The notes beneath the pieces are model-generated. The model ran no database searches and was not told where the DNA came from. It was given only the letters and a program-made list of their open reading frames with translations. Both the position numbers and the translations under genes were made by a program. From positions 27,161,379-27,173,878 of the forward strand of contig CM022677.1 of NCBI GenBank assembly GCA_012295275.1: 12,500 bases of DNA, given 5' to 3'. Origin of the DNA: Chrysomallon squamiferum. Taxonomy: Eukaryota; Mollusca; Gastropoda; Neomphalida; Peltospiridae. Shown one piece after another: positions 1 through 8,445 of the stretch. Numbering within the stretch: position 1 is the first letter of the stretch; every line of letters begins with the position of its first letter.

Positions 1-92
1 TATTATTTATTTTTTTTTTTTTTTTTTTTTTTGTATATGTGTAAATATTTGGTTCAGGCTGTACATAGAATTTTTGAAATTTTTAACATCTT

Positions 93-134
<42 letters not shown>

Positions 135-1510
135 CATTTTTGGTTGAGAATAATTTTATAAAAAGACTGGAAAACAAAACTTTGTAATTTAATACCGACT
201 CACATATATTTATTTTATTTTTTTTATACTGAAATAACAAAAAAATTAAATTTACTGTTTAATTTTTATTATCTCGAAACATAAAATACAAAGTTACTAA
301 CCACATTTATTATTTTATATATTAATGATGTAACCTGCCTCCAAATTGAGATATTTTTTGTTTTTAAATCAAAAGTTAATCACTGTCTACATCACAGCCA
401 TCTTGATTTCAACATTTCCTAACCATGTTAATTTGAAAAAAAAAAAAAATGGCGACTTTGGGATGGGTTTTTCTCATTCTTAACCAATGTTTCCAAGGTA
501 ATTACAAAATAAGCTTTGAGATGGTTATGCTGGAATTAAACCTGCAATCAACAGTGATGTATTTCACAGGTTTTTTTGCAATGTTAATAACCTTTAAAAT
601 AAATGTCTTACTGCAGTAAATTGAATCATATTTATTTATACCCACATTTGTTTTAATTATTTTTCTATAATTCTGCCATGCAATTTGCCTAATGAATAAT
701 AATTATGATTTAAAGCTGGGTTTTAAGTTGAAAATCATGAAGGAAACTGCAATGTTTTAATTACTTTCACCAACGTTACAATTTAACTAAACAAAATATC
801 AATTGAAAAAAAAAAAAAAAAAAATGACATGAAGTTAAATGAATATAAACTGTTAGATCCAAAACTTTAACAGTTAAATAAAGTAATCATTCAAAGGTAT
901 AAAAATATATTTATAATAATCATTAATTCTTTTGACCTATTTAAACTTTACTTAAAAATATTCAGACTAGTGATACATCATTTTAGTAACTTAACTAGAA
1001 ATGACTCACTAAGTAACAAGTAGCAAGACCCTTATGCCACTGTCCACATACTGAACTAATTGCCCGTTCCAACCAGCACTCAATCACCGGTTTATCTGGG
1101 GAGTCTATGAAACAGTAAACATATCGTCAAAAAAAAAAAAAAAAAAAAAAAAAAATATCTAATGTTATCACATCTGGAATTATTGTAATACAGGAATATG
1201 AAAACAATAACACACACACACAAGCACACACAAATATTTGAAAGAAACTAGAATACAAATGGTTACATCTTAGTAAAAATACTAAATTTTAAAATAATAG
1301 TTTAAAATTATAACAGTTTTTAAGTGTGGTTGAGACCAAACTGAAGTATTTTTATATCAGTGCTGACTGTTGATAACTGGTTTGTCTGCAGTGAAACTAA
1401 TGTAAGTGATTTATACAGTTGTCGAATGGTGTGTTGTAAATAAAAATATCTAACATTAAATCTCGTTTCGATTTTCTTGTTTCACTAATTACTTCTGATA
1501 AATAATTACA
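1..1510. other. AT-rich sequence, no supported gene
   Basis: Mostly A/T-rich unique sequence with a poly-T tract (12-32), (AT)n at 99-132, poly-A tracts near 437-449 and 806-823, A27 at 1129-1155, and a short CA run near 1209-1222. The short frame 449-619 begins with a hydrophobic leader-like stretch and is discussed under findings. Nothing else looks coding on either strand. Confidence 0.7.
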
Positions 1511-1610
1511 AATAGAATAGATATTGTTTTTTGAAAAGTGTCTATTCCATTCTATCACTTTCTCATTGTCACTCTTTTTTTCTCTCTCTCCCATTTATCT
1601 ATTTATCAGT

Positions 1611-1618
1611 CTCTCTCT

Positions 1619-1705
<87 letters not shown>
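1611..1705. repeat. (CT)n microsatellite
   Basis: Pure CT alternation over about 69 bp (1629-1697) with imperfect CT flanks. Translation in the three + frames gives Ser/Leu runs, which are not proteins. Confidence 0.97.
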
Positions 1706-2419
1706 ATTTACCACTTTGTGTAACTAGTATCGGTTTCTATACAGTCCACAACGTGAATATTTGCAACGTTTCAATGCCATAAAATATATATAGATATATA
1801 CATGTAAACATATTATTGATAAAAGAGCCCAGTATAATCTTTTTTATTTATCATGACATGAAATTAATGTTTTATATGCACTGCAGTTCAGGTATTTGTT
1901 GTATATTTGAGATAAATTCGTTAACTTGCTGGCATGAATTGGTAGTGAAAAAAAAAAATGAAAAAAAAAAGTTTCTAAAAACAAAAAAACTGAAGTAGTA
2001 ATAAAAAAAAACTTAAAAGACTGAGTCCATAAATGTCTACGTCGTATAAATTAAAATTGTGTATATAAAAAAAAAAGTGGACATCTTAATGTTAAAAACG
2101 TTTAAAAAAATAAAGATGATAGGAATCCGCTGCCCATCAGTAAAACAGATAGAGAAAGCGATGTATAGTTTTTGTTGTTGTTATATTAGTAGTTTTAAAT
2201 ATTTATATTTTATATAACAATATCGGTTGGAAATTTGGGGTTGTTAATAAAAACTCTTTCTGTTATTATTTATATATTTAATTTTATAGTTATTTTATTT
2301 TATTTTTGTATTTTGGGGTACCTTTTTTTTTTTTTTTTTTTTCTTTTCTTTTTCCCCCTTCCATTCTACAAGCTAGGTCAAAAACGAAATTTGTGGATAC
2401 GCATCAAATTTGATTATGA

Positions 2420-2427
2420 TGACGTCA
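2420..2427. promoter_or_regulatory. Perfect CRE palindrome TGACGTCA
   Basis: An isolated perfect CRE in a non-coding segment (context ATGATGACGTCACGTTG), 4.6 kb upstream of the CELF start. Binding is not shown. Confidence 0.35.
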
Positions 2428-2668
2428 CGTTGACAGACATCAAATCACAGCGGCCATGAACGCGTTCTGGACATACGATCTCAGTAATCAATATTTCCGC
2501 TAATTCTCTAATAGCACATACAGGCTTAATACCATTACCTGGTTATGATAATTAAGTCATAAAGATATCTGCAAAAATGAGACTCGTAAATTTATTTTCT
2601 TTAACGACAGATCAAGTAACATGCTAATAAAACTCTACCTCGTTCTCGTTCATGTCGTCTGCCGTGTG

Positions 2669-2681
2669 GTTTCCTAGCAAC
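2669..2681. promoter_or_regulatory. X-box-like RFX motif
   Basis: GTTTCCTAGCAAC is an inverted repeat that fits the RFX X-box pattern of GTTnCC and GcAAC half-sites, with one-base spacing. It lies in non-repetitive sequence at 2630-2720. RFX factors control ciliary and neural genes; any use here is inferred. Confidence 0.3.
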
Positions 2682-3210
2682 AACAGTACTAACATTGAAA
2701 CATTGTAATTTGGTATCGTAAACTAAATAACAAAGCTTATTATGAAGATGATGATGATGCTTATTATTATTATTATTATTATTAATGGTGTTGATATAAT
2801 TTTTCTTATTCATCATCATTTCTTCAAGTTTTGTTATTTGTTTGTTTTTGTTGTTGTTCTTTCAGGTTTTTTTTTTTTTTTTGGGGGTTTGTTTGTTTTT
2901 TATGTGTTTTCTATGTGTTTTTTACATCTTTTGTTTTTTGTTTTTGTTTTTTTGTAAAGGTTTCTGACATATTTGCTTTACTTTTTACTTCTTATATAAT
3001 CGATATAGTTAGCATATAATTCATTTAATCTTCTTTTTTCTTTCTATAATTTTTTTTGTTTTTTTTTTATATGTCAAGGAAAAGTAAATAAATTAAAAGA
3101 GAAAACAGACAAGTATCAGTCTTTCTAACTTACTTTATTCTCAAACCTCACTACATTTTATTACCAAACCCCTTTTATTATGCATCTTGCACGTTTAATA
3201 ACCTCTGTAA

Positions 3211-3218
3211 TGACGTCA
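3211..3218. promoter_or_regulatory. Perfect CRE palindrome TGACGTCA
   Basis: A second upstream CRE, in a complex stretch (about 3100-3300) rather than inside a microsatellite. A near-match, TTACGTCA, lies at 3435-3442. Confidence 0.35.
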
Positions 3219-3459
3219 CACCCATTCTTATTTATGGACTCGCCCATCTTCTGTTCACTAATCCAGGTACCAAAGGTGTTCTTCGTACAGTCGATTCTAA
3301 GAAATAACTAATACAGAAAACACAAGCTTATAACATTTCTACATTGTTTAACGAAAAGCAAAATACCGTAACTCTTCCGCTAAAAGACATTCGTGTTTCA
3401 CTATTTGAAAAGAACAGACAGCGCATATTAATAGTTACGTCAGTCGTTTACGAATGGAG

Positions 3460-3713
3460 AGAACAAAGGAAAAATAAAAAGAGCGATCGCCTGACAAACA
3501 GAATGAAAGAACGAGACAGAAAGGGGCGAGATACAGAGATATATTATACAGTCAGAAACAGAACTTGGGAGATTTGAAGAAAGATGCTTTCAAAGAGAAA
3601 AAGAGAAAGACATCTATTACAGAGAGAAAAAAGAAAGAAATAAAAGACTTAGGGACAAAGACAAAGAGAAATTTAAAGACGAGAGTTAAAAGACTATATA
3701 CATAAAGAGAGAA

Positions 3714-3796
<83 letters not shown>

Positions 3797-3800
3797 AAAA
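3460..3800. repeat. Purine-rich block with (GA)n microsatellite
   Basis: The + strand is strongly purine-biased across the block. It grades from degenerate GAAAGA/GAGACA words into pure (AG)n at 3722-3792. A 77-codon frame starting at 3344 runs into it; its charged Arg/Lys/Glu composition follows from the purine bias and no domain is recognised. Confidence 0.9.
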
Positions 3801-3866
3801 AATACGAAACGTCTAATATGAAACTATTTTGTGCGCTTTGTTAGAATGTTTACGGTAATTATCAAG

Positions 3867-3886
3867 CCCTCCCTCCCTCCCTCCCC
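3867..3886 (-). repeat. (CCCT)n C-rich repeat; G-quadruplex-capable on the minus strand
   Basis: Five consecutive C-runs of three or four bases separated by single T residues. The complementary strand has five G-runs with one-base loops, a classic G-quadruplex pattern; the C strand could form an i-motif. Confidence 0.8.
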
Positions 3887-4004
3887 GTGGTGCCCGCTGT
3901 GTGTAATTAAACAGTGTAAAGTTCAGGTATTGTTATGAAACCGGGAAAGCAGAGACACCGCAACTCGCTTTGTGACAACAACCAACATCTTCCGATCGAT
4001 ATCC

Positions 4005-4018
4005 GTTACCACAGCAAC
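4005..4018. promoter_or_regulatory. X-box-like RFX motif (14-mer form)
   Basis: GTTACCACAGCAAC has the two X-box half-sites with a two-base spacer. It lies in a short complex segment (about 3930-4080) between GA-rich and TCTG-rich simple repeats. Confidence 0.3.
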
Positions 4019-4080
4019 AGATAGGAATTACGAGCAGTGGCAAATACCTGAACAAAACTGATTTGTCTTCAGAATAGGCA

Positions 4081-4150
4081 GTGTCCGTCTGTCTGTATAC
4101 GTATATACACGTCTGTGTGTGCATGTCCGTGTGTCTGTCTGTCTGTATTT
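4081..4150. repeat. TCTG/TGTG degenerate repeat
   Basis: Interrupted TCTG and TG words with TATACGTATATA in the middle. It is typical decayed microsatellite sequence. Confidence 0.8.
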
Positions 4151-4316
4151 ACGTCTGTGATTCATATTTATGTATATATATGGATCATTTTACGCTTACC
4201 AAAATTAATTAATTACATCGTTCTGTATTTAACAAAATATTTTAAGTAACAAACCCTAGTTAAATGTCTAAAAAGAACAAGAAAAAGAAAAGAAAAACAT
4301 TAGCAGTAACACCTAT

Positions 4317-4323
<7 letters not shown>

Positions 4324-4384
<61 letters not shown>
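4324..4384. repeat. (CT)n microsatellite
   Basis: About 61 bp of uninterrupted CT alternation. The pyrimidine-rich strand is +, opposite in sense to the (GA)n tracts on either side. Confidence 0.97.
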
Positions 4385-4388
<4 letters not shown>

Positions 4389-4544
4389 CTCTTCACTGCT
4401 TTCCTGAGAAAAAAAAAACAAAAAACGAAGACACAAAATGAATACGTTAAACGAAAAAGAAAGAGTTAATGAGATCTTTACTAAATAAACAGTTCGTCTG
4501 TTTCTAGTCTGAAATCTGCTGACACATTTTCTAAAACCAGTCGT

Positions 4545-4760
4545 TTTAATCTAATAGCGAGGTCTGTATCATTGCCGATCTGTTATCGAACGTTCTCGAA
4601 AACGACGCATTACGAACACAACCGAACCGGAAAGTTCCGAAATATACCGCAGAGGTGCTATTAGCCTCGAAGCGAGATGACAATGGTTGAAGGATGTAAC
4701 GAGGGTTTTAATTGGTCGAGATAAGATTTGACCGCTGCAGGTCAGTGAAACCTAGTCTTA
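4545..4760. promoter_or_regulatory. CpG-richer single-copy islet with heat-shock-element-like motif
   Basis: This segment is complex sequence between microsatellites and has many CpGs. It contains GAAnnTTCnnGAA at 4588-4600, a full three-subunit heat shock element pattern, and GAAAGTTC at 4630-4637, a two-subunit version. No open frame of note crosses it. It could be a distal enhancer, a 5' non-coding exon, or part of another transcript. I infer a regulatory role only from composition and motif spacing. Confidence 0.35.
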
Positions 4761-4914
4761 AGATATTTTCAAGATGCAGAAAAATCGATTTTTCTTCTGA
4801 AGGAAAAAAAAAAAAATAAAAAAATATTAAAATTAAAATAAAATAAAATAAAAAATAGTTTGAAGGAAAAGAAGATAAAAGAACTTTTCAATTTGAATTT
4901 TGCACGCATTTTGA

Positions 4915-5013
4915 AAGAAAGTGTAGTTTAGAGATAAAGAGAAAGACTGAAAAAGACAGAGAGAAAAAAAAACAGAAATATAGATATACAGAAAGACAAA
5001 CATAGAGAGTGAG

Positions 5014-5100
<87 letters not shown>
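4915..5100. repeat. Purine-rich block with (GA)n microsatellite
   Basis: Degenerate purine words from 4915 lead into pure (GA)n at about 5019-5100 (about 82 bp). The long Ser/Leu frame on the minus strand is the translation of this repeat. Confidence 0.96.
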
Positions 5101-5103
<3 letters not shown>

Positions 5104-5159
5104 CTATTTACGAAAATAATATTAATACTCAGTGGCAGCATATGGCTTCTTTCACATAC

Positions 5160-5300
5160 ATCAATGACTTCAGATCGTTTGCGAAATGATCCGAGTGATT
5201 AAGATGCCGCTCGGCTCGGTTCGTTTCAGCTCGACTTAGTTCGTCTCGGTTCGGATGGATTCGGTTTCCTGACAGGTGTTAATACGAAACCGGTGAGTTA
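5160..5300 (+). promoter_or_regulatory. CpG-rich TCGGT-like pentamer islet ending in a splice-donor-like site
   Basis: The stretch at about 5208-5268 is built from degenerate pentamers such as CTCGG, TTCGG, TTCGT and CTCGA, an unusual CpG-rich composition here. At 5291-5298 CG|GTGAGT is a strong donor-like sequence. It could be the 3' end of a non-coding first exon joined to the acceptor-like TTACAG ending at 6987, just before the CELF ATG. Without transcript data it could equally be a small tandem repeat. Confidence 0.3.
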
Positions 5301-5360
5301 GGAGAAAGAAAAAAGTGGCAGAAACGGACAATTTTAGACATCGGAACTGACTACGTTTTC

Positions 5361-5583
5361 ATTATTATTATTATTACTACTACTATTATTTCCGTTACTA
5401 CTATACTTCTACTACTGTTATTACTACTACTACCACTACTACTACTACTGCTTGTTACTATTGTTACTATTACTACTACTACTGATACTTTTACTACTAC
5501 CACTATTACTACAGCTACTACTACTGATACTACTATTACTACTACTGCTTCTGCTGTTACTATTTCTACTATTATAACCACTA
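5361..5583. repeat. Trinucleotide field of ATT, TAC and related triplets
   Basis: Imperfect ATT, TAC, ACC and TTC triplets keep three-base periodicity over about 220 bp. This leaves an open minus-strand frame rich in Val and Ser, but the periodicity, not selection, explains it. Confidence 0.9.
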
Positions 5584-5639
5584 TACTATCACAGCCACTT
5601 CTTGTGTTGGCACTATAGGTACAAAACCGTTGGTCCAGC

Positions 5640-6060
5640 AATTATATATATATAATTTTTGGTAAAGACATGCAAAACACATATACTCGTAATAATTGTA
5701 ATATATACCGAATGTAACAAACATATGCACAAGCAGTCACGCACACTAATACGCACATAACTACATACAATCACACACACACACAGGTGCACGCACATGT
5801 CACGCTTGTATACGTAAATGCAGATAACCAATCCATGTATTAATAGCAAGGAAACTGTCAAATCGCGGAATTTGGACACAGATTAATGTGCGGTTTGACT
5901 TACACGTGTAACCACAGAGCATGCAGCCGTTCGTGCACTCGCACGCACACGCACACGCACACACACACACGGATATACACCAACATTCTCGAACTGGTAT
6001 TTAAATGTACGAAGAGAACAGAAAACCGTTTATAGATTTTTTCAAGATGCATGTTTGTTT
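5640..6060. other. Mixed sequence with CA-rich decayed repeats, no supported gene
   Basis: Holds a short (TA)n at 5642-5655, scattered CACACA/GCACGC words at 5725-5800, and a (CACG/CA)n run at about 5940-5971. The 88-codon minus-strand frame here is Cys/Val/Ile-rich because of the CA repeats. Confidence 0.65.
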
Positions 6061-6062
6061 TT

Positions 6063-6066
<4 letters not shown>

Positions 6067-6155
<89 letters not shown>

Positions 6156-6178
6156 CCCTCTCTCTCTCTCTCTCTCTC
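6067..6178. repeat. (TC)n microsatellite with ATCATC interruption
   Basis: Pure TC alternation from 6067 to 6150, an ATCATCCC interruption, then more TC to 6178 and a second ATCATC. The repeated ATCATC suggests unequal duplication of the tract end. Confidence 0.97.
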
Positions 6179-6209
6179 ATCATCAACATCTTTTCCTTTA
6201 ATCCTTTTC

Positions 6210-6540
6210 CCGTACAAACGTGAAATGAAACGCCACATTATTTCTGCTCAAGAAATTAACGATCGACTCGGTTTAACAACTCGTGTCAGTCAGCGTTTGT
6301 ACACAAGGCGCATCCGTAACTGTAGTAATACTTCTTGTGTGCGCGTGTACTCCCCGACAAAACCTGTGTACAACCTCTTCGCCTGCACCACCACCACTAC
6401 CACCACTACAGGCGTTTCACGTCAACTTCCGCTATTGCTATGACATCTATTGTGAAACCAGTGCGACAACACGACGAATAAAAGTTGTTATGATGAACAT
6501 AACGACGACGATCTATTCCGACGATCAATACCTGACATTG
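6210..6540. other. Complex single-copy sequence upstream of the promoter candidate
   Basis: Sequence of balanced composition with several CpGs, a short CCA/ACC triplet run at about 6387-6410, and ACGACG words near 6502-6511. No gene product is recognised in the frames crossing it. It may be distal promoter or 5' UTR; it adjoins a T-rich stretch (about 6570-6678). Confidence 0.45.
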
Positions 6541-6650
6541 TACTGTCTTCCTTACAAACAGTCTCTTTCAAAATCTGTTATCTTTCTTTTTCGTTTTTAT
6601 TTATTTATTTTGTTTTATTTTATTTTTTATTATTATTATTTTTATTTTTA

Positions 6651-6678
<28 letters not shown>
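6651..6678. repeat. Poly-T tract
   Basis: About 28 T residues close a T-rich stretch beginning near 6570 and end at the edge of the promoter candidate. Such tracts exclude nucleosomes in many genomes. Confidence 0.9.
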
Positions 6679-6681
<3 letters not shown>

Positions 6682-6702
6682 GCCTTCGCTGGTTCTTTCT
6701 CG

Positions 6703-6710
6703 TGACGTCA
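6703..6710. promoter_or_regulatory. Perfect palindromic CRE (TGACGTCA) in the promoter candidate
   Basis: The 8-base palindrome bound by CREB/ATF bZIP dimers lies 283 bp upstream of the start codon, in the CpG-containing segment. Of the five copies in this window it is the best placed to act on the gene. Function is inferred. Confidence 0.5.
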
Positions 6711-6743
6711 TAATTTTTTTTTTTAATGCCAAAGATAGTAGCA

Positions 6744-6756
6744 CGCGCGCGCGCGC
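6744..6756. repeat. Alternating CG run, Z-DNA-prone
   Basis: Thirteen bases of strictly alternating C and G, flanked by AGCA and TGCT (complementary arms), stand out in an AT-rich window. Such runs readily adopt Z-form DNA under negative supercoiling. It lies 34 bp downstream of the CRE at 6703-6710 and about 240 bp before the start codon. Confidence 0.75.
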
Positions 6757-6992
6757 TGCTTATTAATCTCTGTATCTCGGAATGGGCGCGTGACCATCTG
6801 GCAGACGGCTAATTGGTGCTTAATAACGTTCGAATTCGCTTTCCCGCTCGCTCGTCTGTGGCTCGTGCACTGCTACAACGTGTTGAGCCATTGATTAGCG
6901 ACGAGGAATGCTGGGTAAAAAAAGCATTATCTATGTAAATAAGATGCAGACTTAGGACTTTCAATTTTCTGCGGTTCCGTTGTTACAGAAAG

Positions 6993-7212
6993 ATGGCTGC
7001 CGTAATTCAGAATGGCTTGGAACTGGGAAATGTTAACGGCAATTCGGGCTTGCACAAAACCATTCCCATGAAGGATATTGACGCGATTAAGTTGTTCGTG
7101 GGTCAGATACCGAGGAATTTAGAAGAGAAAGACTTGAGACCAATATTCGAAGAGTTTGGTCAGATTTACGAACTGACTGTGTTAAAAGATCGCTTCACTG
7201 GAATGCATAAAG
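6993..7212 (+). CDS. CELF/Bruno-like RNA-binding protein, first visible coding exon (N-terminus and most of RRM1)
   Basis: The exon encodes residues 1-73 and the first base of codon 74 of a CUGBP/Elav-like factor. Such proteins bind UG-rich RNA and control alternative splicing, and in some members translation and mRNA decay. Residues 1-22 are a variable leader. TIPMKD (23-28) is the usual lead-in of the CELF3/4/5/6 subgroup. RRM1 follows, with the RNP2 strand LFVGQI (34-39), helix 1 around [15 protein letters not shown] and the strand YELTVLKDR, then TGMHK before the splice site. The ATG is the only sensible start: it follows an AAAG context and is in frame with the whole RRM. The exon ends at CATAAAG before GTATGT, a phase 1 intron. 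Reading past that donor gives a short Cys/Val run and a stop at 7266-7268, so the splice is real. A possible acceptor (TTACAG, ending 6987) lies just upstream, so the 5' UTR may be spliced. The family is secure; the paralogue is not resolved beyond CELF3-6-like. Confidence 0.95.
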
Positions 7213-7257
7213 GTATGTGTGTGTGCGTGTGTGTGTGTTGTGTGTGTGTGTGTGTGT
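7213..7257. repeat. (GT)n tract beginning at the exon 1 splice donor
   Basis: The donor GTATGTGTGT merges with about 45 bp of nearly pure GT (interruptions GTAT, TGCG and GTTG). In the transcript this is a UG repeat, the preferred RNA ligand of CELF proteins. Confidence 0.95.
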
Positions 7258-7411
7258 ATTCGCGTTGATGTATCGCGACAGGTTAATATGACAAGCTTCA
7301 TAAATTATTATCAGGCAAATGGATATTTAAACTGACGTGAGGATGTAAGAATACTAATTGATGTATTTATTTATTTAACGTCCACTGGGAATTTTAAACA
7401 TATTTTAGTAC

Positions 7412-7438
7412 TTTTTTTCTTTTTTTTTTTTTTTTTTT
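7412..7438. repeat. Poly-T tract
   Basis: About 27 bp of T with one C, intronic. Confidence 0.9.
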
Positions 7439-7554
7439 GTATTTTATAATTTTTATTTTTTGTTATTTTTAATGTTTAATAATAATATGAGATATTTAAG
7501 TACCAGGAAGAAAAAGAGAAAATAAAACAAATGGTGAATCTTAACATAGTAGGT

Positions 7555-7745
7555 TCTTCTTACGATTTTTCGACATTTTTCTCCGTGTCGTCTGCTGAGA
7601 TCGACTGGAAAACTAAAGAACGTTGGCGGAGCGTTAAACACGTCTCCGGGGATTGACTGCACGCGCCGGCACGCGAGCTAATCCAGTGGCACGCGCACTG
7701 TAGCAAATTGCAGACGGCATAAAATCTGGCAATTAGAACTTTCAT
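7555..7745. promoter_or_regulatory. CpG-richer intronic islet, candidate enhancer or alternative promoter
   Basis: Non-repetitive, CpG-containing sequence lies between AT-rich simple repeats in intron 1. It includes GCTAATCC (K50-homeodomain type core), CAATTAG (homeodomain type core) and several ACGCG words. It shares the 9-mer GCAGACGGC with the promoter candidate (about 6801-6809 and 7711-7719). The small minus-strand open frames over it show no family resemblance. A conserved non-coding element is the best reading, at low certainty. Confidence 0.35.
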
Positions 7746-7753
7746 TACATAGG

Positions 7754-7759
<6 letters not shown>

Positions 7760-7784
<25 letters not shown>

Positions 7785-8100
7785 CGTTCTTTTCCTTATC
7801 GTGTTTCTTCTTCCTTTTATCTGTTTATTTATTTTTAATTTTCGTTATCTTGTTCCTTCTTCCTTTTATTTATTTATTTATTTATTCATTTGTTTATTAA
7901 TATTATTATTAATATTATGATTATTATTATTATTATTGTATATATCTTTTTTCTGCAAAATGTTTTCTTTTAATTTTATTTATCTTATTCTTCTTTTATT
8001 TACTTTTTATTTTTTATTTATTTTTTATTTTACAGTACGTCTTTATTCATTCATTCATTCATTTTCTTGTTTATTTACTTCTTTTTTTTTTTGTTATGAC
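7760..8100. repeat. (TA)n, TTTA and TTA low-complexity field
   Basis: (TA)n at 7760-7784 is followed by TTCC/TTTA words, (TTTA)n at about 7867-7885, ATT runs at 7900-7936 and (TTCA)n at 8047-8061. Tyr/Phe-rich frames over it are artefacts. Confidence 0.85.
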
Positions 8101-8304
8101 TTCTGTTTCGATGTTTATTTTTGTACAAATTACTAATTCGTCACAAAAACTACATATAATAATTATAACGAATGTGTAAGAAAACAGACTTATCTACGAG
8201 TAAACAGGACAAAAACCAGAGTGTAAAATAAACAATTTACTACATGAAGTCCCAGGGCGAGAAAGGGGATTTCTGAATTCTAATTCAATCATTCTTACAT
8301 ATGA

Positions 8305-8308
<4 letters not shown>

Positions 8309-8344
<36 letters not shown>

Positions 8345-8424
8345 GCATAATGTTTATTTATTAATTATAATGGTTATTAAATTAAGTATGTGTGTGTTTC
8401 TGTGTGTGTGTGTGTGTGTGTGTG
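8309..8424. repeat. Inverted (CA)n / (TG)n pair with AT-rich loop
   Basis: (AC)n at 8309-8341 is followed about 47 bp later by (TG)n at 8389-8424 (one TTC interruption). Outside the arms CATAC and GTATG also pair. The RNA could form a stem of roughly 30 base pairs. Confidence 0.85.
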
Positions 8425-8445
8425 TTATTTGATTTTTATATTTAA

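Larger units (their letters stand above)
1740..3340. other. AT-rich intergenic sequence, no supported gene
   Basis: Contains A-rich runs (1948-2100), T20 at 2323-2342, an (ATT)n run at 2761-2784, and G/T-rich low-complexity sequence at 2820-2960. Small complex patches hold a CRE at 2420, an RFX-like site at 2669 and a CRE at 3211. Open frames here are driven by low-complexity sequence or lack family features. Confidence 0.65.
6690..6992 (+). promoter_or_regulatory. Candidate promoter / 5' UTR of the CELF-like gene
   Basis: Just upstream of the ATG the composition changes from poly-T to balanced, CpG-containing single-copy sequence. It holds a perfect palindromic CRE (6703-6710), an alternating CG run (6744-6756), homeodomain-type TAAT cores (near 6811 and 6821) and CGCTCGCTCG-like CpG clusters near 6845. 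No TATA box at a convincing distance is seen. The segment may include the transcription start, or may be an intron end if the TTACAG at 6982-6987 is used as an acceptor. Both readings are inference from composition and motifs. Confidence 0.5.

Noticed and set aside
1524-1782. Three overlapping Ser/Leu-repeat frames
   Set aside because: They are translations of the (CT)n microsatellite in three frames. The same artefact recurs at 4833-5141, 6005-6443 and 9235-9450.
3344-3577. 77-codon charged frame
   Set aside because: It has no recognisable domain, its Arg/Lys/Glu content follows from the purine bias of the strand, and it runs into the (GA)n block.
5351-5641. Minus-strand Val/Ser-rich frame
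   Set aside because: Three-base periodicity of the TAC/ATT repeat keeps the frame open; the protein is only that repeat translated.
7213-7268. Extension of the CELF exon into Cys/Val codons
   Set aside because: This is read-through of the splice donor into the GT repeat. Family sequence continues exactly at the exon 2 acceptor, so the extension is intronic.
7453-7745. Two minus-strand frames over the intronic islet
   Set aside because: Neither shows family resemblance or flanking splice sites that would give a gene; conserved non-coding DNA is the simpler reading.
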